Shown here piece after piece: positions 36,100-45,325 of a stretch of DNA of 64,000 nt. A program made the translations under genes and the position numbers. This DNA comes from Arcanobacterium ihumii (lineage in GTDB: Bacteria > Actinomycetota > Actinomycetes > Actinomycetales > Actinomycetaceae), in NCBI RefSeq assembly GCF_900604515.1, contig NZ_UWOS01000002.1:460209-524208 (forward strand), in the 5' to 3' direction. Below the pieces are notes generated by a model. That model was not told where the DNA came from, made no database searches, and worked only from the letters and a program-made list of their open reading frames with translations. Each line of letters begins with the position of its first letter. Positions within the stretch are counted from its first letter, which is position 1.

Positions 36100-37242
36100 T
36101 CACTCCGAAATCTTGTACAGCCACCCAAATCGATCTTCTGCTTTTCCAAGCTGAATCGACGTGAGCTCGTCATAGACGTGGCGCGTCATATCGCCGGTTG
36201 GAATAGTTATATCAAAGTTCTCACCAGCAATGCGACCGATGGCCGTGACCACAGCCGCAGTTCCACAGGCAAAAACCTCCTTCACTTCGCCGCTTCGAAG
36301 CCCATCAACCAGCCAATCGATATTGATGGTAGCTTCTTCAACCGCGATCCTTTCATCTTCAAGGAACTGAATAATTGATGAACGCGTACCACCCGGCAGA
36401 ATGTTACCGGTGAGCTTCGGTGTCTTTACACTTCCGTCGGCCATGACGATGAATACGTTCATCCCTCCCAACTCATCGACGTTTGAGTTAGTTTGAGCGT
36501 CAAGGAACATCACTTCGTCAAAGCCGTGGTGATGTGCTTCAATCTTAGGGAGCAAGGATGCGGCATAGTTTCCGCCGGTCTTGGCATCGCCCATGCCTCC
36601 AGGACCCGCGCGATGATACTTTTGATCCACCCACACGTCGATCGGCTGGAAACCATGTGCAAAATATGGGCCTGAAGGAGAAGCTATCACTACATATTCG
36701 TAGCGCGAAGCGGCTCGTACGCCGAGGAAGGATTCCGAGGCGATAATAAATGGACGCAGGTAGAGCGAGGTACCCTCCCCTTCTGGAACCCAACGTTGAT
36801 CCATTCGAATAAGATCGACGATCGATGCTAAGAAATCATCTACAGGGAGCTCCGGAATCGCTAATCGCCCACTAGAATAGTTGAGGCGAACCGCGTTATA
36901 AGACGGTCTAAAAGTCCAAATCGACCCATCTGCGTGGCGGTAGGCTTTCAGCCCTTCGAACACTTCTTGCCCATAGTGAAGCACCGACGAACCCGGATCA
37001 AGGCTGAGCGGCCCATACGGTTCGATAACCTTGTTATGCCAGCCTTCAGGCTCAGTCCACGTAGCATGAGCCATATAATCAGTAAAATCTATGCCGAAAC
37101 CGAGGTTATCCATTACATGGGCGTATTGGGCATCGGATTTCTTATGGTCGTGCGTTTGGACGGCAAAAATTCCAGCAACCTCATCCGCCGTTGGAATCAT
37201 TTGTGCAGCTTGGAGTTCAAGTTCCGTCTGTTGGTGCGCCAT
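36100..37242 (-). CDS. ilvE: Branched-chain amino acid aminotransferase
   Basis: This PLP transaminase catalyses the last step of Ile, Leu and Val synthesis. The 380-aa fold type IV protein has the PLP lysine in GMGDAKTGGNYAASLLPK and the LDAQTNSNVDELGGMNVF motif, with GILPGGTRSS-like LTGNILPGGTRSSII. The length matches the actinobacterial long form. It lies between leuB and cimA, with three bases to cimA. Confidence 0.95.
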   Translation of the reverse strand: MAHQQTELELQAAQMIPTADEVAGIFAVQTHDHKKSDAQYAHVMDNLGFGIDFTDYMAHATWTEPEGWHNKVIEPYGPLSLDPGSSVLHYGQEVFEGLKAYRHADGSIWTFRPSYNAVRLNYSSGRLAIPELPVDDFLASIVDLIRMDQRWVPEGEGTSLYLRPFIIASESFLGVRAASRYEYVVIASPSGPYFAHGFQPIDVWVDQKYHRAGPGGMGDAKTGGNYAASLLPKIEAHHHGFDEVMFLDAQTNSNVDELGGMNVFIVMADGSVKTPKLTGNILPGGTRSSIIQFLEDERIAVEEATINIDWLVDGLRSGEVKEVFACGTAAVVTAIGRIAGENFDITIPTGDMTRHVYDELTSIQLGKAEDRFGWLYKISE

Positions 37243-37347
37243 GAGAATACCTTTCCCTAATAAACGAGCTGGGGCTACCGTCGTCTTAATTGTAAATTAG
37301 TGTTCGTGCCAAAAATCGAAGCTGCTGTGCACGCAACAAATCGGCTA

Positions 37348-38403
37348 TTAGAGCTTCGAGCAAATGTCGTCACCGATGCAAGAGGTGGATCGAATAAGTT
37401 CCTCGCCATTGGCAATTGCTGCGGCACGCGCTTTCATATCGCTTTCTACCGCAGCTGTAATTTTCGCGGCCAGCTCAGGAAACTCTAAAAATTCCACCAT
37501 CATCGCCACGGAGAGGATTGTGGCGGTTGGATCTGCGATTCCCTTACCTGCAATGTCCGGTGCTGAGCCATGGACGGGTTCGAACATCGATGGATAAGTA
37601 CGGTCCGGATTAATGTTTCCAGAGGCAGCGAGCCCGATTCCGCCTGTGATTGCCCCAGCTTCGTCGGTCAAAATATCTCCGAACAGATTGTCTGTCACGA
37701 TTACGTCAAACCGTTGCGGATCTGTGACCAGGTAAATCGTTGCAGCATCGACGTGGGTGTAGTCCACTTCTACCTGTGGATACTCTTTACCAACCTCGGT
37801 GACGATTCTGCTCCACAGGTGTCCCGCATTAACCAAAACGTTGTGTTTATGGACCAAGGTGAGTTTGTTGCGCCGTGACGCTGCTTTTTCAAACGCGAAA
37901 CGAACCACCCGTTCAACACCGAAGGCAGTGTTCACCGAGACTTCGGTAGCAATTTCTGCTGGAGTACCGACTCGGATTGCGCCACCGTTTCCGCAGTACA
38001 GACCTTCCGTTCCTTCACGGACGACGACGAAATCCACACCTTCAGGGCGAACCAAAGGACTCGGCAGGCCTTCGTAATACTTTGATGGACGCAAATTAAC
38101 ATAATGATCTAAATCAAAGCGAAGTTTGAGGAGCAAGCCACGTTCCAATACGCCCGACGGCATAGATGGATCCCCCACAGCACCGAGTAAAATAGCATCC
38201 TTCGACTTAATGCTTTCACATTCAGTTTCGGTAACGATCTCTCCGGTTCGATGAAATCTCGAGGCGCCAAAGTCGTAGTGGGTTTCGTTAAAGACAACGT
38301 CACTGCCTTCAGCCGCGTGATGTAGGACTTTCAAGCCCTCAGCCACAACTTCGGGACCGATACCGTCACCAGGAATTACCGCAAGTTCAACGCTCTTCAC
38401 CAT
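37348..38403 (-). CDS. leuB: 3-isopropylmalate dehydrogenase
   Basis: This NAD-dependent decarboxylating dehydrogenase works in leucine synthesis and in the citramalate route to isoleucine. The 351-aa sequence has the N-terminal [30 protein letters not shown], and [14 protein letters not shown] with the metal-binding Asp residues. [14 protein letters not shown] near the C-terminus binds the adenine. It heads the leuB-ilvE-cimA cluster, and is divergent from the CRISPR tracrRNA. A spaced inverted repeat (GTTCAAT at 38423 and ATTTGAAC at 38451) lies in its upstream region. Confidence 0.95.
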   Translation of the reverse strand: MVKSVELAVIPGDGIGPEVVAEGLKVLHHAAEGSDVVFNETHYDFGASRFHRTGEIVTETECESIKSKDAILLGAVGDPSMPSGVLERGLLLKLRFDLDHYVNLRPSKYYEGLPSPLVRPEGVDFVVVREGTEGLYCGNGGAIRVGTPAEIATEVSVNTAFGVERVVRFAFEKAASRRNKLTLVHKHNVLVNAGHLWSRIVTEVGKEYPQVEVDYTHVDAATIYLVTDPQRFDVIVTDNLFGDILTDEAGAITGGIGLAASGNINPDRTYPSMFEPVHGSAPDIAGKGIADPTATILSVAMMVEFLEFPELAAKITAAVESDMKARAAAIANGEELIRSTSCIGDDICSKL

Positions 38404-38551
38404 GAATAAATCTTAGGACGCTGTTCAATTACTGAAACATTTGTATCAATATTTGAACTCTTCGATTAATAGTGCCGCAACTCGAAGCACGGCGGCAGTG
38501 CAATTGGAATAGGTAGAGTAACTTAACGATATTTTATGTTTACAAAAGTGA

Positions 38552-38581
38552 TTGACAGTTGGAATGGAACGAGCTTAAGCT
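38552..38581 (+). promoter_or_regulatory. Predicted tracrRNA promoter
   Basis: TTGACA at 38552-38557 is followed after 18 bases by TAAGCT at 38576-38581. A start about seven bases on would be at 38588, immediately before the anti-repeat. Confidence 0.65.
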
Positions 38582-38587
38582 ATCTCC

Positions 38588-38680
38588 ATAACTGATTCTC
38601 AGTAAGCCACACCAAGTTTGTGTGGTTGAATGCTCCAAGCATTTGCTTAATCGGGTGCCAATTGGCACCCGATTTTATTT
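38588..38680 (+). ncRNA. tracrRNA of the type II-C CRISPR system
   Basis: The anti-repeat TAACTGATTCTCAGT (38589-38603) is complementary to the 5' part of the minus-strand repeat over 15 bases, with two G-U pairs. It is followed by a stem CCACAC/GTGTGG (38607-38625), a small stem AATGCT/AGCATT (38629-38643), and a terminator CGGGTGCC-AATT-GGCACCCG (38652-38671) followed by a T-rich run. The order anti-repeat, nexus hairpin, terminator is that of known tracrRNAs, and the sequence around CTCAGTAAGC resembles the C. diphtheriae tracrRNA as I recall it. It lies just upstream of cas9 in the same direction. Confidence 0.9.
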
Positions 38681-38776
38681 TCCGTCGCTTATAAGTACCT
38701 ATTTCTCGCCATAATCATTAAAGAAATACTTTCCCAAACTCGCACATTTACTGCGATTTTTAGGAATAATAATCCT

Positions 38777-41700
38777 ATGAAAGAATTCAATTTCAACGTC
38801 GGCGTTGACGTAGGTACTAATTCTGTTGGACTTTGCGCACTCGAGATTGGGGACAACGGTCTCCCTACTCGCATTCTGAACTCTATGGTTTATGTACACG
38901 ATTCGGGTGTGGATCCTGAGCAGCGCAAAAAAGCGATTACAAGGCTCGCAACCAGTGGCGTTGCAAGAAGAACGCGCCGTTTATACCGGCGTCGTAAGCA
39001 GCGACTACGCGCTCTTGATACCTTCTTGAAAGAAAACGGTTACCCGATAGTCGATTTAGATCAATTCCCAGACCCACACACCCCTTGGCATATTCGCGCA
39101 AAGTTGGCACGTGAAAAGGTAAGTGAATCGGAACTTCCCACCGCACTTTCCATTGCAATTCGCCATATGGCACGCCACCGCGGATGGCGTAGCCCCTATG
39201 CTCGGGTCGAATCACTACACTCCGAAGCTCCCGATTCTCAGGAATTCACAAATCTCAAAAAGCGATTGGTCGAATATAACGGAGTGGTCCCGTACGAAGA
39301 TGCAACACCCGCCGAGGTTATAGCAGACATGATCAGCGACTACACCAAGATCCGTGGAAATGATGGAATCCTGGGCGGAAAGCTACGTCAGTCAGACAAT
39401 GCTAACGAACTTCGCAAAATCGGGGAAGTTCAAGGTTTATCGGCGGATCAAGTAAATGCAATTATTGATACGGTGTTCAAGGCAGAGTCACCGAAGGGTA
39501 GCGCTGCTTCACGAACCGGTAGAGATGAACTGCCTGGTCAAGGCCATCTTCCACGAGCCGAGAAAGCACATCCTGCATTCCAGAAGTATCGAATCGTTTC
39601 GGTTGTTGCAAACTTACGTATTAAGGACGACGACGGCACATCGCGCATCCTAACGGAGGAAGAGCGTAACAAAGTGGTGGCGTTTTTGATGGAAGCCACT
39701 AGTGACGACGCAGTTACATGGACTGACGTCGCTGAAGTACTTGGGATCGTACGTGATCACTTGGAAGGGACCGCCAAGGAAGGTCCTGACGGCGAACGTC
39801 CATTTGCGAAACCGCCTGTAAACACCACAAATCAAAGGATTTTAGTTTCCAAGCCAAAGTCTTTGGTTTCATGGTGGAAGGAGGCTTCAGATGATGAACA
39901 AGCCGCGATGATCAGTATGCTTTCTAACGCCGAAATTCTTGAAGACGACGCGCCTGGTGCAGCTAGCGCCCAAACATTTTTAGCTGGATTATCAGATAAG
40001 GAACTCGAGGAAATCGACGGGATTAATCTTCCTTCTGGTCGCGCAGCATATTCGGTTGATTCTCTAACCAGGCTCACCAATCGGATGATGAACGATGGAA
40101 TTGATCTTCATTCTGCTCGAAAAATCGAATTTGGGGTTGAGGATTCATGGAAACCTGCTGCTGAACCGATCGGAGCACCAGTAGGCAATCCCGCTGTTGA
40201 CCGCGTACTAAAGATCGTCAACCGCTGGTTGATGGGAATTGTTAAAGAATACGGCTACCCTACTGTTGTAAATATCGAACACGTACGTAATGGTTTTGGC
40301 TCCGAGCAACAAGCTCGCGAGTATGAACGAGAATCTGGAAAACGTGCCGAAAGAAATCAGCAAGTAGTAGACCAAATTCATGCCGATCAAGGCTTCACAG
40401 GGCGCGTTCGGTACGCAGACGTTACCCGGTATCTTGCCGTTAAACGTCAAAACTGCCAGTGTGCATACTGCGGTACCCCAATCACACTGACAGACTGCGA
40501 ACTCGATCATATCGTTCCACGAAAAGGAGTAGGGTCAACTAATAAGCGTAACAATCTTGTTGCCGTTTGTATCTCCTGCAACCGTTCAAAGGGAAATATC
40601 CCATTTAGAGTTTGGGCTGGGAAGAATCCAAATCCAGATATCTCGCTCGAAAAGGCAATTGACCGAGTTAAGCACTGGCAGTACGAAGAAGGATTCAGTA
40701 CAAAGCAGTGGTACAACTTCAAGAAAGACGTTATTGATCGGCTTGCAAGAAGCACGGAAGACCCTGAGCTAGATAACCGATCTATGGAGTCAGTTGCTTG
40801 GATGGCGAATGAACTGCGCCACCGTGTGGAGTACTTCTTACAACAGCAAAACCCTGATTCACGAGTTGGTGTCTATCAAGGAAAAATTACCGCTCAAGCT
40901 CGTAAGGCCTCTGGTTTCGAGGACAGGGTTGAAATGATCGGAGGCGGCGGAAAGACCCGTCTAGATCGACGTCATCACGCGATGGACGCAGCCACAATTG
41001 CGCTAATGTCCCCCGGTATTTCCAAAACCCTAGCCGAACGAATTAACCTGCGGGATACTGAGCAGCTACTACGGAAAGCACCTACGTGGAAAGAGTATCG
41101 TGGCCGTTCAGACGGTGCGAAACAAAGTTTTGGCGAATGGATGAATAAGATGGATAGGCTATCTTTCTTGTTCAACGAAGCATTAGCAACCGATTCGATT
41201 CCTGTTATGGAAAATCTGCGCCTTCGTTTGGGTAACGGTAAAGCTCACGACGACGGAATCCGGAAACTTACTTATAAAACTATTGGATCGGTATGGACCG
41301 TGGCGGAAATCGACCGAGCCTCTAGTGAGCAGTTGTGGGTGGCCTTAACGCGGTGTGCTGATTTCGATGAGAAAACAGGATTACCAGAAGACGATACCCG
41401 CCAAATCCGTGTAAAGAACCAGTTCTTTACAGCTGAGGATACTGTAGGAATTTTCGGAACGGGAGCCGCCGCAATTGCTGTGCGAGGTGGCTATGCGGAA
41501 ATTGGAAACACAATTCACCACGTTCGCGTTTATCGAATCAATGGAAAGAAGCCTGTATTCGCAATGGTTCGAGTGTTCATGTGTGATCTGATCTCACACA
41601 GAGACGAAGATTTGTTTACAGTGGAACTCAAGCCACAAACAATTTCGATGCGAACTGCCGAGCCGAAGATTAGAAAGGCGATCGCTGAAGGAACCGCTGA

Positions 41701-42052
41701 GTATTTGGGCTGGATGGTTGCTGGCGACGAAATAGAAATTGATATTTCTAATCCAAAGCTGATTTCGGGGCAGGTCAAAGAAATGCTTGATGACTTCCCC
41801 GGGCAGACGCGGTTTAGGGTGGCTGGGTTCTACTCTAATTCCAAGTTACGACTCCGCCCATTATTATTAGCAGCAGAAGGTCTGAACGTAGATTGTTCCG
41901 ACGGTTCACAAAAGATAATCAACGGTGGCGGGTGGTTCCCAGCACTGAACGTTATTTTTACATATGGGAATCCATTAATTATTCGAAGAAACTCATTGGG
42001 CGTTCAACGAAACAATTCCAGGAATAGTCTTCCGATATCATGGCACGCCTAA
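38777..42052 (+). CDS. cas9: CRISPR-associated endonuclease Cas9, type II-C
   Basis: This is a crRNA-tracrRNA-guided DNA endonuclease of 1091 aa, the compact II-C size. RuvC-I is VGVDVGTNSVGLCAL with Asp11; an Arg-rich bridge helix follows (RRTRRLYRRRKQRLRAL, about residues 63-80). RuvC-II is VVNIEHVRNG with Glu501. The HNH domain contains LDHIVPRKG with His578, flanked by CAYC and CISC, a likely zinc site. RuvC-III is RRHHAMDAATIAL with His734 and Asp737. All catalytic residues are intact, so it should be active. The C-terminal PAM-interacting region (about 850-1091) is typical of actinobacterial Cas9, but the PAM cannot be read from sequence. It overlaps cas1 by 13 bases. Confidence 0.97.
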   Translation: MKEFNFNVGVDVGTNSVGLCALEIGDNGLPTRILNSMVYVHDSGVDPEQRKKAITRLATSGVARRTRRLYRRRKQRLRALDTFLKENGYPIVDLDQFPDPHTPWHIRAKLAREKVSESELPTALSIAIRHMARHRGWRSPYARVESLHSEAPDSQEFTNLKKRLVEYNGVVPYEDATPAEVIADMISDYTKIRGNDGILGGKLRQSDNANELRKIGEVQGLSADQVNAIIDTVFKAESPKGSAASRTGRDELPGQGHLPRAEKAHPAFQKYRIVSVVANLRIKDDDGTSRILTEEERNKVVAFLMEATSDDAVTWTDVAEVLGIVRDHLEGTAKEGPDGERPFAKPPVNTTNQRILVSKPKSLVSWWKEASDDEQAAMISMLSNAEILEDDAPGAASAQTFLAGLSDKELEEIDGINLPSGRAAYSVDSLTRLTNRMMNDGIDLHSARKIEFGVEDSWKPAAEPIGAPVGNPAVDRVLKIVNRWLMGIVKEYGYPTVVNIEHVRNGFGSEQQAREYERESGKRAERNQQVVDQIHADQGFTGRVRYADVTRYLAVKRQNCQCAYCGTPITLTDCELDHIVPRKGVGSTNKRNNLVAVCISCNRSKGNIPFRVWAGKNPNPDISLEKAIDRVKHWQYEEGFSTKQWYNFKKDVIDRLARSTEDPELDNRSMESVAWMANELRHRVEYFLQQQNPDSRVGVYQGKITAQARKASGFEDRVEMIGGGGKTRLDRRHHAMDAATIALMSPGISKTLAERINLRDTEQLLRKAPTWKEYRGRSDGAKQSFGEWMNKMDRLSFLFNEALATDSIPVMENLRLRLGNGKAHDDGIRKLTYKTIGSVWTVAEIDRASSEQLWVALTRCADFDEKTGLPEDDTRQIRVKNQFFTAEDTVGIFGTGAAAIAVRGGYAEIGNTIHHVRVYRINGKKPVFAMVRVFMCDLISHRDEDLFTVELKPQTISMRTAEPKIRKAIAEGTAEYLGWMVAGDEIEIDISNPKLISGQVKEMLDDFPGQTRFRVAGFYSNSKLRLRPLLLAAEGLNVDCSDGSQKIINGGGWFPALNVIFTYGNPLIIRRNSLGVQRNNSRNSLPISWHA

Positions 42053-42981
42053 ATGCTGAGCAATGGAGAGTCCTCGATTTCACTGGTTTTCAAGGGAAAA
42101 TCTCAGCGAGTCGAGGATCTCTCCTTGTGACTCCTGATAAGGGAGAACCAATTACAGTTCCTACAGCGGACGTAGGAACAGTGTTTATTGGCGTTAACAC
42201 TAGATTCTCAGCCGGCTCAATGCATCGGCTTTTTGGCGATGACGTTTCGGTTATATTTTGTGATTGGAAAGGTGTACCGCTTGGGGGCGCCTACAGTTGG
42301 AGTGATCATAGCAGGGTTGGAGCACGCCATATTGCTCAAATGGAAGCAAGCCTTCCACGTAGGAAGTCTGCCTGGGCAAGTATTATCAAAGCAAAAATAA
42401 ACGGTCAAGCAAATGTGCTTGATTACTGTGGAAAACCTAGTGCTAATCTGTTGCGGTCATTTGCAAAAGAACTTCGATCTGGCGACGTATCAAATCGTGA
42501 AGGGTTAGCGGCCAAAGTCTACTGGAGCTCCTTATGGGGAGAGGATGGATTTCGTCGCAATCCAGGTATCCGTGATGAAGTCCACGCACCAAACGCTCTT
42601 TTAGATTATGGATACACCGTGCTCCGTGGTCATGCCATGCGCGCAGTTTTGTCGGCTGGTCTTTCCCCAGCCCTTGGAATGTTTCATAAAGGTCGGTCGA
42701 ATAATTTTAATCTTGCAGACGATTTAATTGAGCCTTTTCGCCCTGCAATTGATGCCTGTGTTGCTTCAGTCCTTGCGGATAAAACAATTAATTCTCCTAA
42801 TGTTCGGAAAGAACTAGTGCAAGTTGCAGGTGATTGCTTTGGAGAAACCGGGAATTCAATCCCTTCAGAAATGGTGAATCTTGCCCAGCATTATGGGCAG
42901 TATCTCGAAGGAGATCTCCCCAAACTCCCAGTCAGCGTGTGGAATCCTACTCTCGCTCTTGGACTCGATGATGGCGAGTGA
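42040..42981 (+). CDS. cas1: CRISPR integrase Cas1 (type II)
   Basis: This metal-dependent integrase captures new spacers with Cas2. The 313-aa protein has the type II Cas1 layout: GLAAKVYWSSLWGEDGFRR near the first metal-binding Glu, NALLDYGYTVLRGHAMRAVL, GLSPALGMFHKGRSNNF with the catalytic His, and NLADDLIEPFRPAID with the final acidic ligand. The ATG at 42040 lies inside the cas9 end, so translation is coupled. No csn2 or cas4 follows, which defines subtype II-C. Confidence 0.96.
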   Translation: MARLNAEQWRVLDFTGFQGKISASRGSLLVTPDKGEPITVPTADVGTVFIGVNTRFSAGSMHRLFGDDVSVIFCDWKGVPLGGAYSWSDHSRVGARHIAQMEASLPRRKSAWASIIKAKINGQANVLDYCGKPSANLLRSFAKELRSGDVSNREGLAAKVYWSSLWGEDGFRRNPGIRDEVHAPNALLDYGYTVLRGHAMRAVLSAGLSPALGMFHKGRSNNFNLADDLIEPFRPAIDACVASVLADKTINSPNVRKELVQVAGDCFGETGNSIPSEMVNLAQHYGQYLEGDLPKLPVSVWNPTLALGLDDGE

Positions 42982-43291
42982 ACCAATGTGGTGCGTCGTC
43001 ATGTTTGATCTACCTACCAAGACGGCACAAGATAAACGTGAATATTCACGGTTTAGAAATTCTTTATTGGATATTGGGTTTTCAAGGGTTCAATACAGCG
43101 TTTATGCTCACTACTCTCCCACTGGACTGATTGGTACTCGGCTGGTTAAAGCAATTAAAGCAAATCTGCCCATTGGCGGAGAAGTACGGATCTACCATCT
43201 AACGGATAAGCAATGGGCAAAAGCCATTCGTTTTTCCAATCATCACGAGGAAATTCCTGATCCAGAACCCGAGCAACTTATGATTTTTTAA
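42971..43291 (+). CDS. cas2: CRISPR adaptation protein Cas2
   Basis: Cas2 is the structural partner of Cas1 in spacer integration. I start it at the ATG at 42971 (MASEPMWCVVMFDLP), giving 106 aa; the adjacent ATG at 42968 is equally possible, and the longer frame from 42881 is not. The ferredoxin-fold start has Asp in MFDLP and continues with the Cas2 segment RFRNSLLDIGFSRVQYSVY. It overlaps the cas1 end by 11 bases and is followed by a terminator and the array. Confidence 0.95.
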   Translation: MASEPMWCVVMFDLPTKTAQDKREYSRFRNSLLDIGFSRVQYSVYAHYSPTGLIGTRLVKAIKANLPIGGEVRIYHLTDKQWAKAIRFSNHHEEIPDPEPEQLMIF

Positions 43292-43293
43292 TC

Positions 43294-43330
43294 AAAAGGG
43301 CGCCAGAAAATGGCTTTCTGGCGCCCTTTT
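43294..43330. terminator. Bidirectional terminator between cas2 and the CRISPR array
   Basis: A perfect 16-bp stem (AAAAGGGCGCCAGAAA and its complement) with loop ATGGC has T runs on both strands. It ends the plus-strand cas operon. On the minus strand it would end transcripts coming out of the array, which fits crRNA production from the minus strand. Confidence 0.88.
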
Positions 43331-43341
43331 CTAACTCTCCT

Positions 43342-45298
43342 GAAGTCTATCAGGGAGTTAGGTAACTGATTCCCAGCCAACCAACGGAACAGTAACAGCG
43401 TATCCGAAGTCTATCAGGGAGTTAGGTAACTGATTCCCAGCTGGGCAACAAAGTGCACATGTTTCTCTGGAAGTCTATCAGGGAGTTAGGTAACTGATTC
43501 CCAGCTGGGCAACAAAGTGCACATGTTTCTCTGGAAGTCTATCAGGGAGTTAGGTAACTGATTCCCAGCGAAGAAGTTGGTGAGTGTTTGGTTTCTGGAA
43601 GTCTATCAGGGAGTTAGGTAACTGATTCCCAGCTAACCGCACCGGTTACCGGTAAGAATATGAAGTCTATCAGGGAGTTAGGTAACTGATTCCCAGCCAG
43701 CCAACGGAACAGTAACAGCGTACCCGAAGTCTATCAGGGAGTTAGGTAACTGATTCCCAGCTTTCCTTTTTGGTGGAGTTCACTAGTAGGAAGTCTATCA
43801 GGGAGTTAGGTAACTGATTCCCAGCAGTTTCACGAATAGCGTCGTGAACAGCCGAAGTCTATCAGGGAGTTAGGTAACTGATTCCCAGCGGCAAGAAGAA
43901 CGTGTGATAGTTGATTCGAAGTCTATCAGGGAGTTAGGTAACTGATTCCCAGCAGGGTATCGTTTCTATCACAGTGATTCCGAAGTCTATCAGGGAGTTA
44001 GGTAACTGATTCCCAGCGACAAGAAGAACTAGTAATAGTTGATTCGAAGTCTATCAGGGAGTTAGGTAACTGATTCCCAGCCGATTCTGATCAGTTCGCG
44101 AGCGAAGTTGAAGTCTATCAGGGAGTTAGGTAACTGATTCCCAGCCGCAACCGTAGACAGGTGGCAAGACCGCGGAAGTCTATCAGGGAGTTAGGTAACT
44201 GATTCCCAGCATGGGTGAATATGCCTGATTCGATTGACGAAGTCTATCAGGGAGTTAGGTAACTGATTCCCAGCCAACACGGGATTTCTTTATTGTGGCA
44301 GAGAAGTCTATCAGGGAGTTAGGTAACTGATTCCCAGCAGTTCTGTCTTGTATCGCCGCAGGTAGAGAAGTCTATCAGGGAGTTAGGTAACTGATTCCCA
44401 GCATTGACGCACGTTTAAATTCTTTAAGGGGAAGTCTATCAGGGAGTTAGGTAACTGATTCCCAGCCAGGCAAATAAATACAATTATTTGGTTGGAAGTC
44501 TATCAGGGAGTTAGGTAACTGATTCCCAGCTCCATTTTCTTGTTTCCTTCCAAATCGGGAAGTCTATCAGGGAGTTAGGTAACTGATTCCCAGCCTGGTC
44601 ATCAGCTCAGCATACTGCTTCGGAAGTCTATCAGGGAGTTAGGTAACTGATTCCCAGCGACGACGACGGATCCTAAAGACTGTCGTGAAGTCTATCAGGG
44701 AGTTAGGTAACTGATTCCCAGCTGTAAAAATCTACCTTACCGCCACCCATGAAGTCTATCAGGGAGTTAGGTAACTGATTCCCAGCTCCGTATGTTTTAC
44801 CGAGTCCGCGGGCGGAAGTCTATCAGGGAGTTAGGTAACTGATTCCCAGCATGAGTAATTTGATAAGGAGGTAAAACAGAAGTCTATCAGGGAGTTAGGT
44901 AACTGATTCCCAGCCTCGCAACGCATGACTGGTCGCTTAACGGAAGTCTATCAGGGAGTTAGGTAACTGATTCCCAGCCAATATTTGATTTCGTTGCCGA
45001 CGGAACGAAGTCTATCAGGGAGTTAGGTAACTGATTCCCAGCCTCCAAATTAAGATAGGCCTAGAACTTTGAAGTCTATCAGGGAGTTAGGTAACTGATT
45101 CCCAGCACCAACGTAAACAAGGAAATCGCAAACTGAAGTCTATCAGGGAGTTAGGTAACTGATTCCCAGCCGAGCTAGCGATCCACGATAATAAGATCGA
45201 AGTCTATCAGGGAGTTAGGTAACTGATTCCCAGCTACCGCGATTTCGCTTGTCATAGCGTCAGAAGTCTATCAGGGAGTTAGGTAACTGATTCCCAAC
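43342..45298 (-). CRISPR. Type II-C CRISPR array: 31 repeats, 30 spacers
   Basis: The 36-bp repeat starts GAAGTCTATCAGG and ends ACTGATTCCCAGC on the plus strand. I counted 31 copies at a 64-base period; 29 spacers are 28 nt and one (44146-44174) is 29 nt. All repeats look identical except the last (45263-45298), which ends CCAAC. The complementary strand carries the anti-repeat-pairing end (GCTGGGAATCAGTTA) next to each spacer's 3' side, so guide RNAs should be minus-strand. Spacers 2 and 3 are identical; spacers 1 and 6, and 9 and 11, are near-identical. Each repeat contains TGATAGACT on the minus strand, an extended -10-like element. Confidence 0.98.
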
Positions 45299-45325
45299 AT
45301 TGAGCGACGGCACTCCATGAGATTA

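Noticed and set aside
44403..44430. Possible self-targeting of spacer 17 at the ATP-grasp gene near 5.1 kb
   Set aside because: Only about 12 bases match (CGCACGTTTAA region), which is chance level for this window.
43342..45298. Plus-strand crRNA orientation
   Set aside because: The tracrRNA anti-repeat pairs with the minus-strand repeat end next to the spacer, and the array is bounded on the cas2 side by a terminator, so the minus strand fits better.
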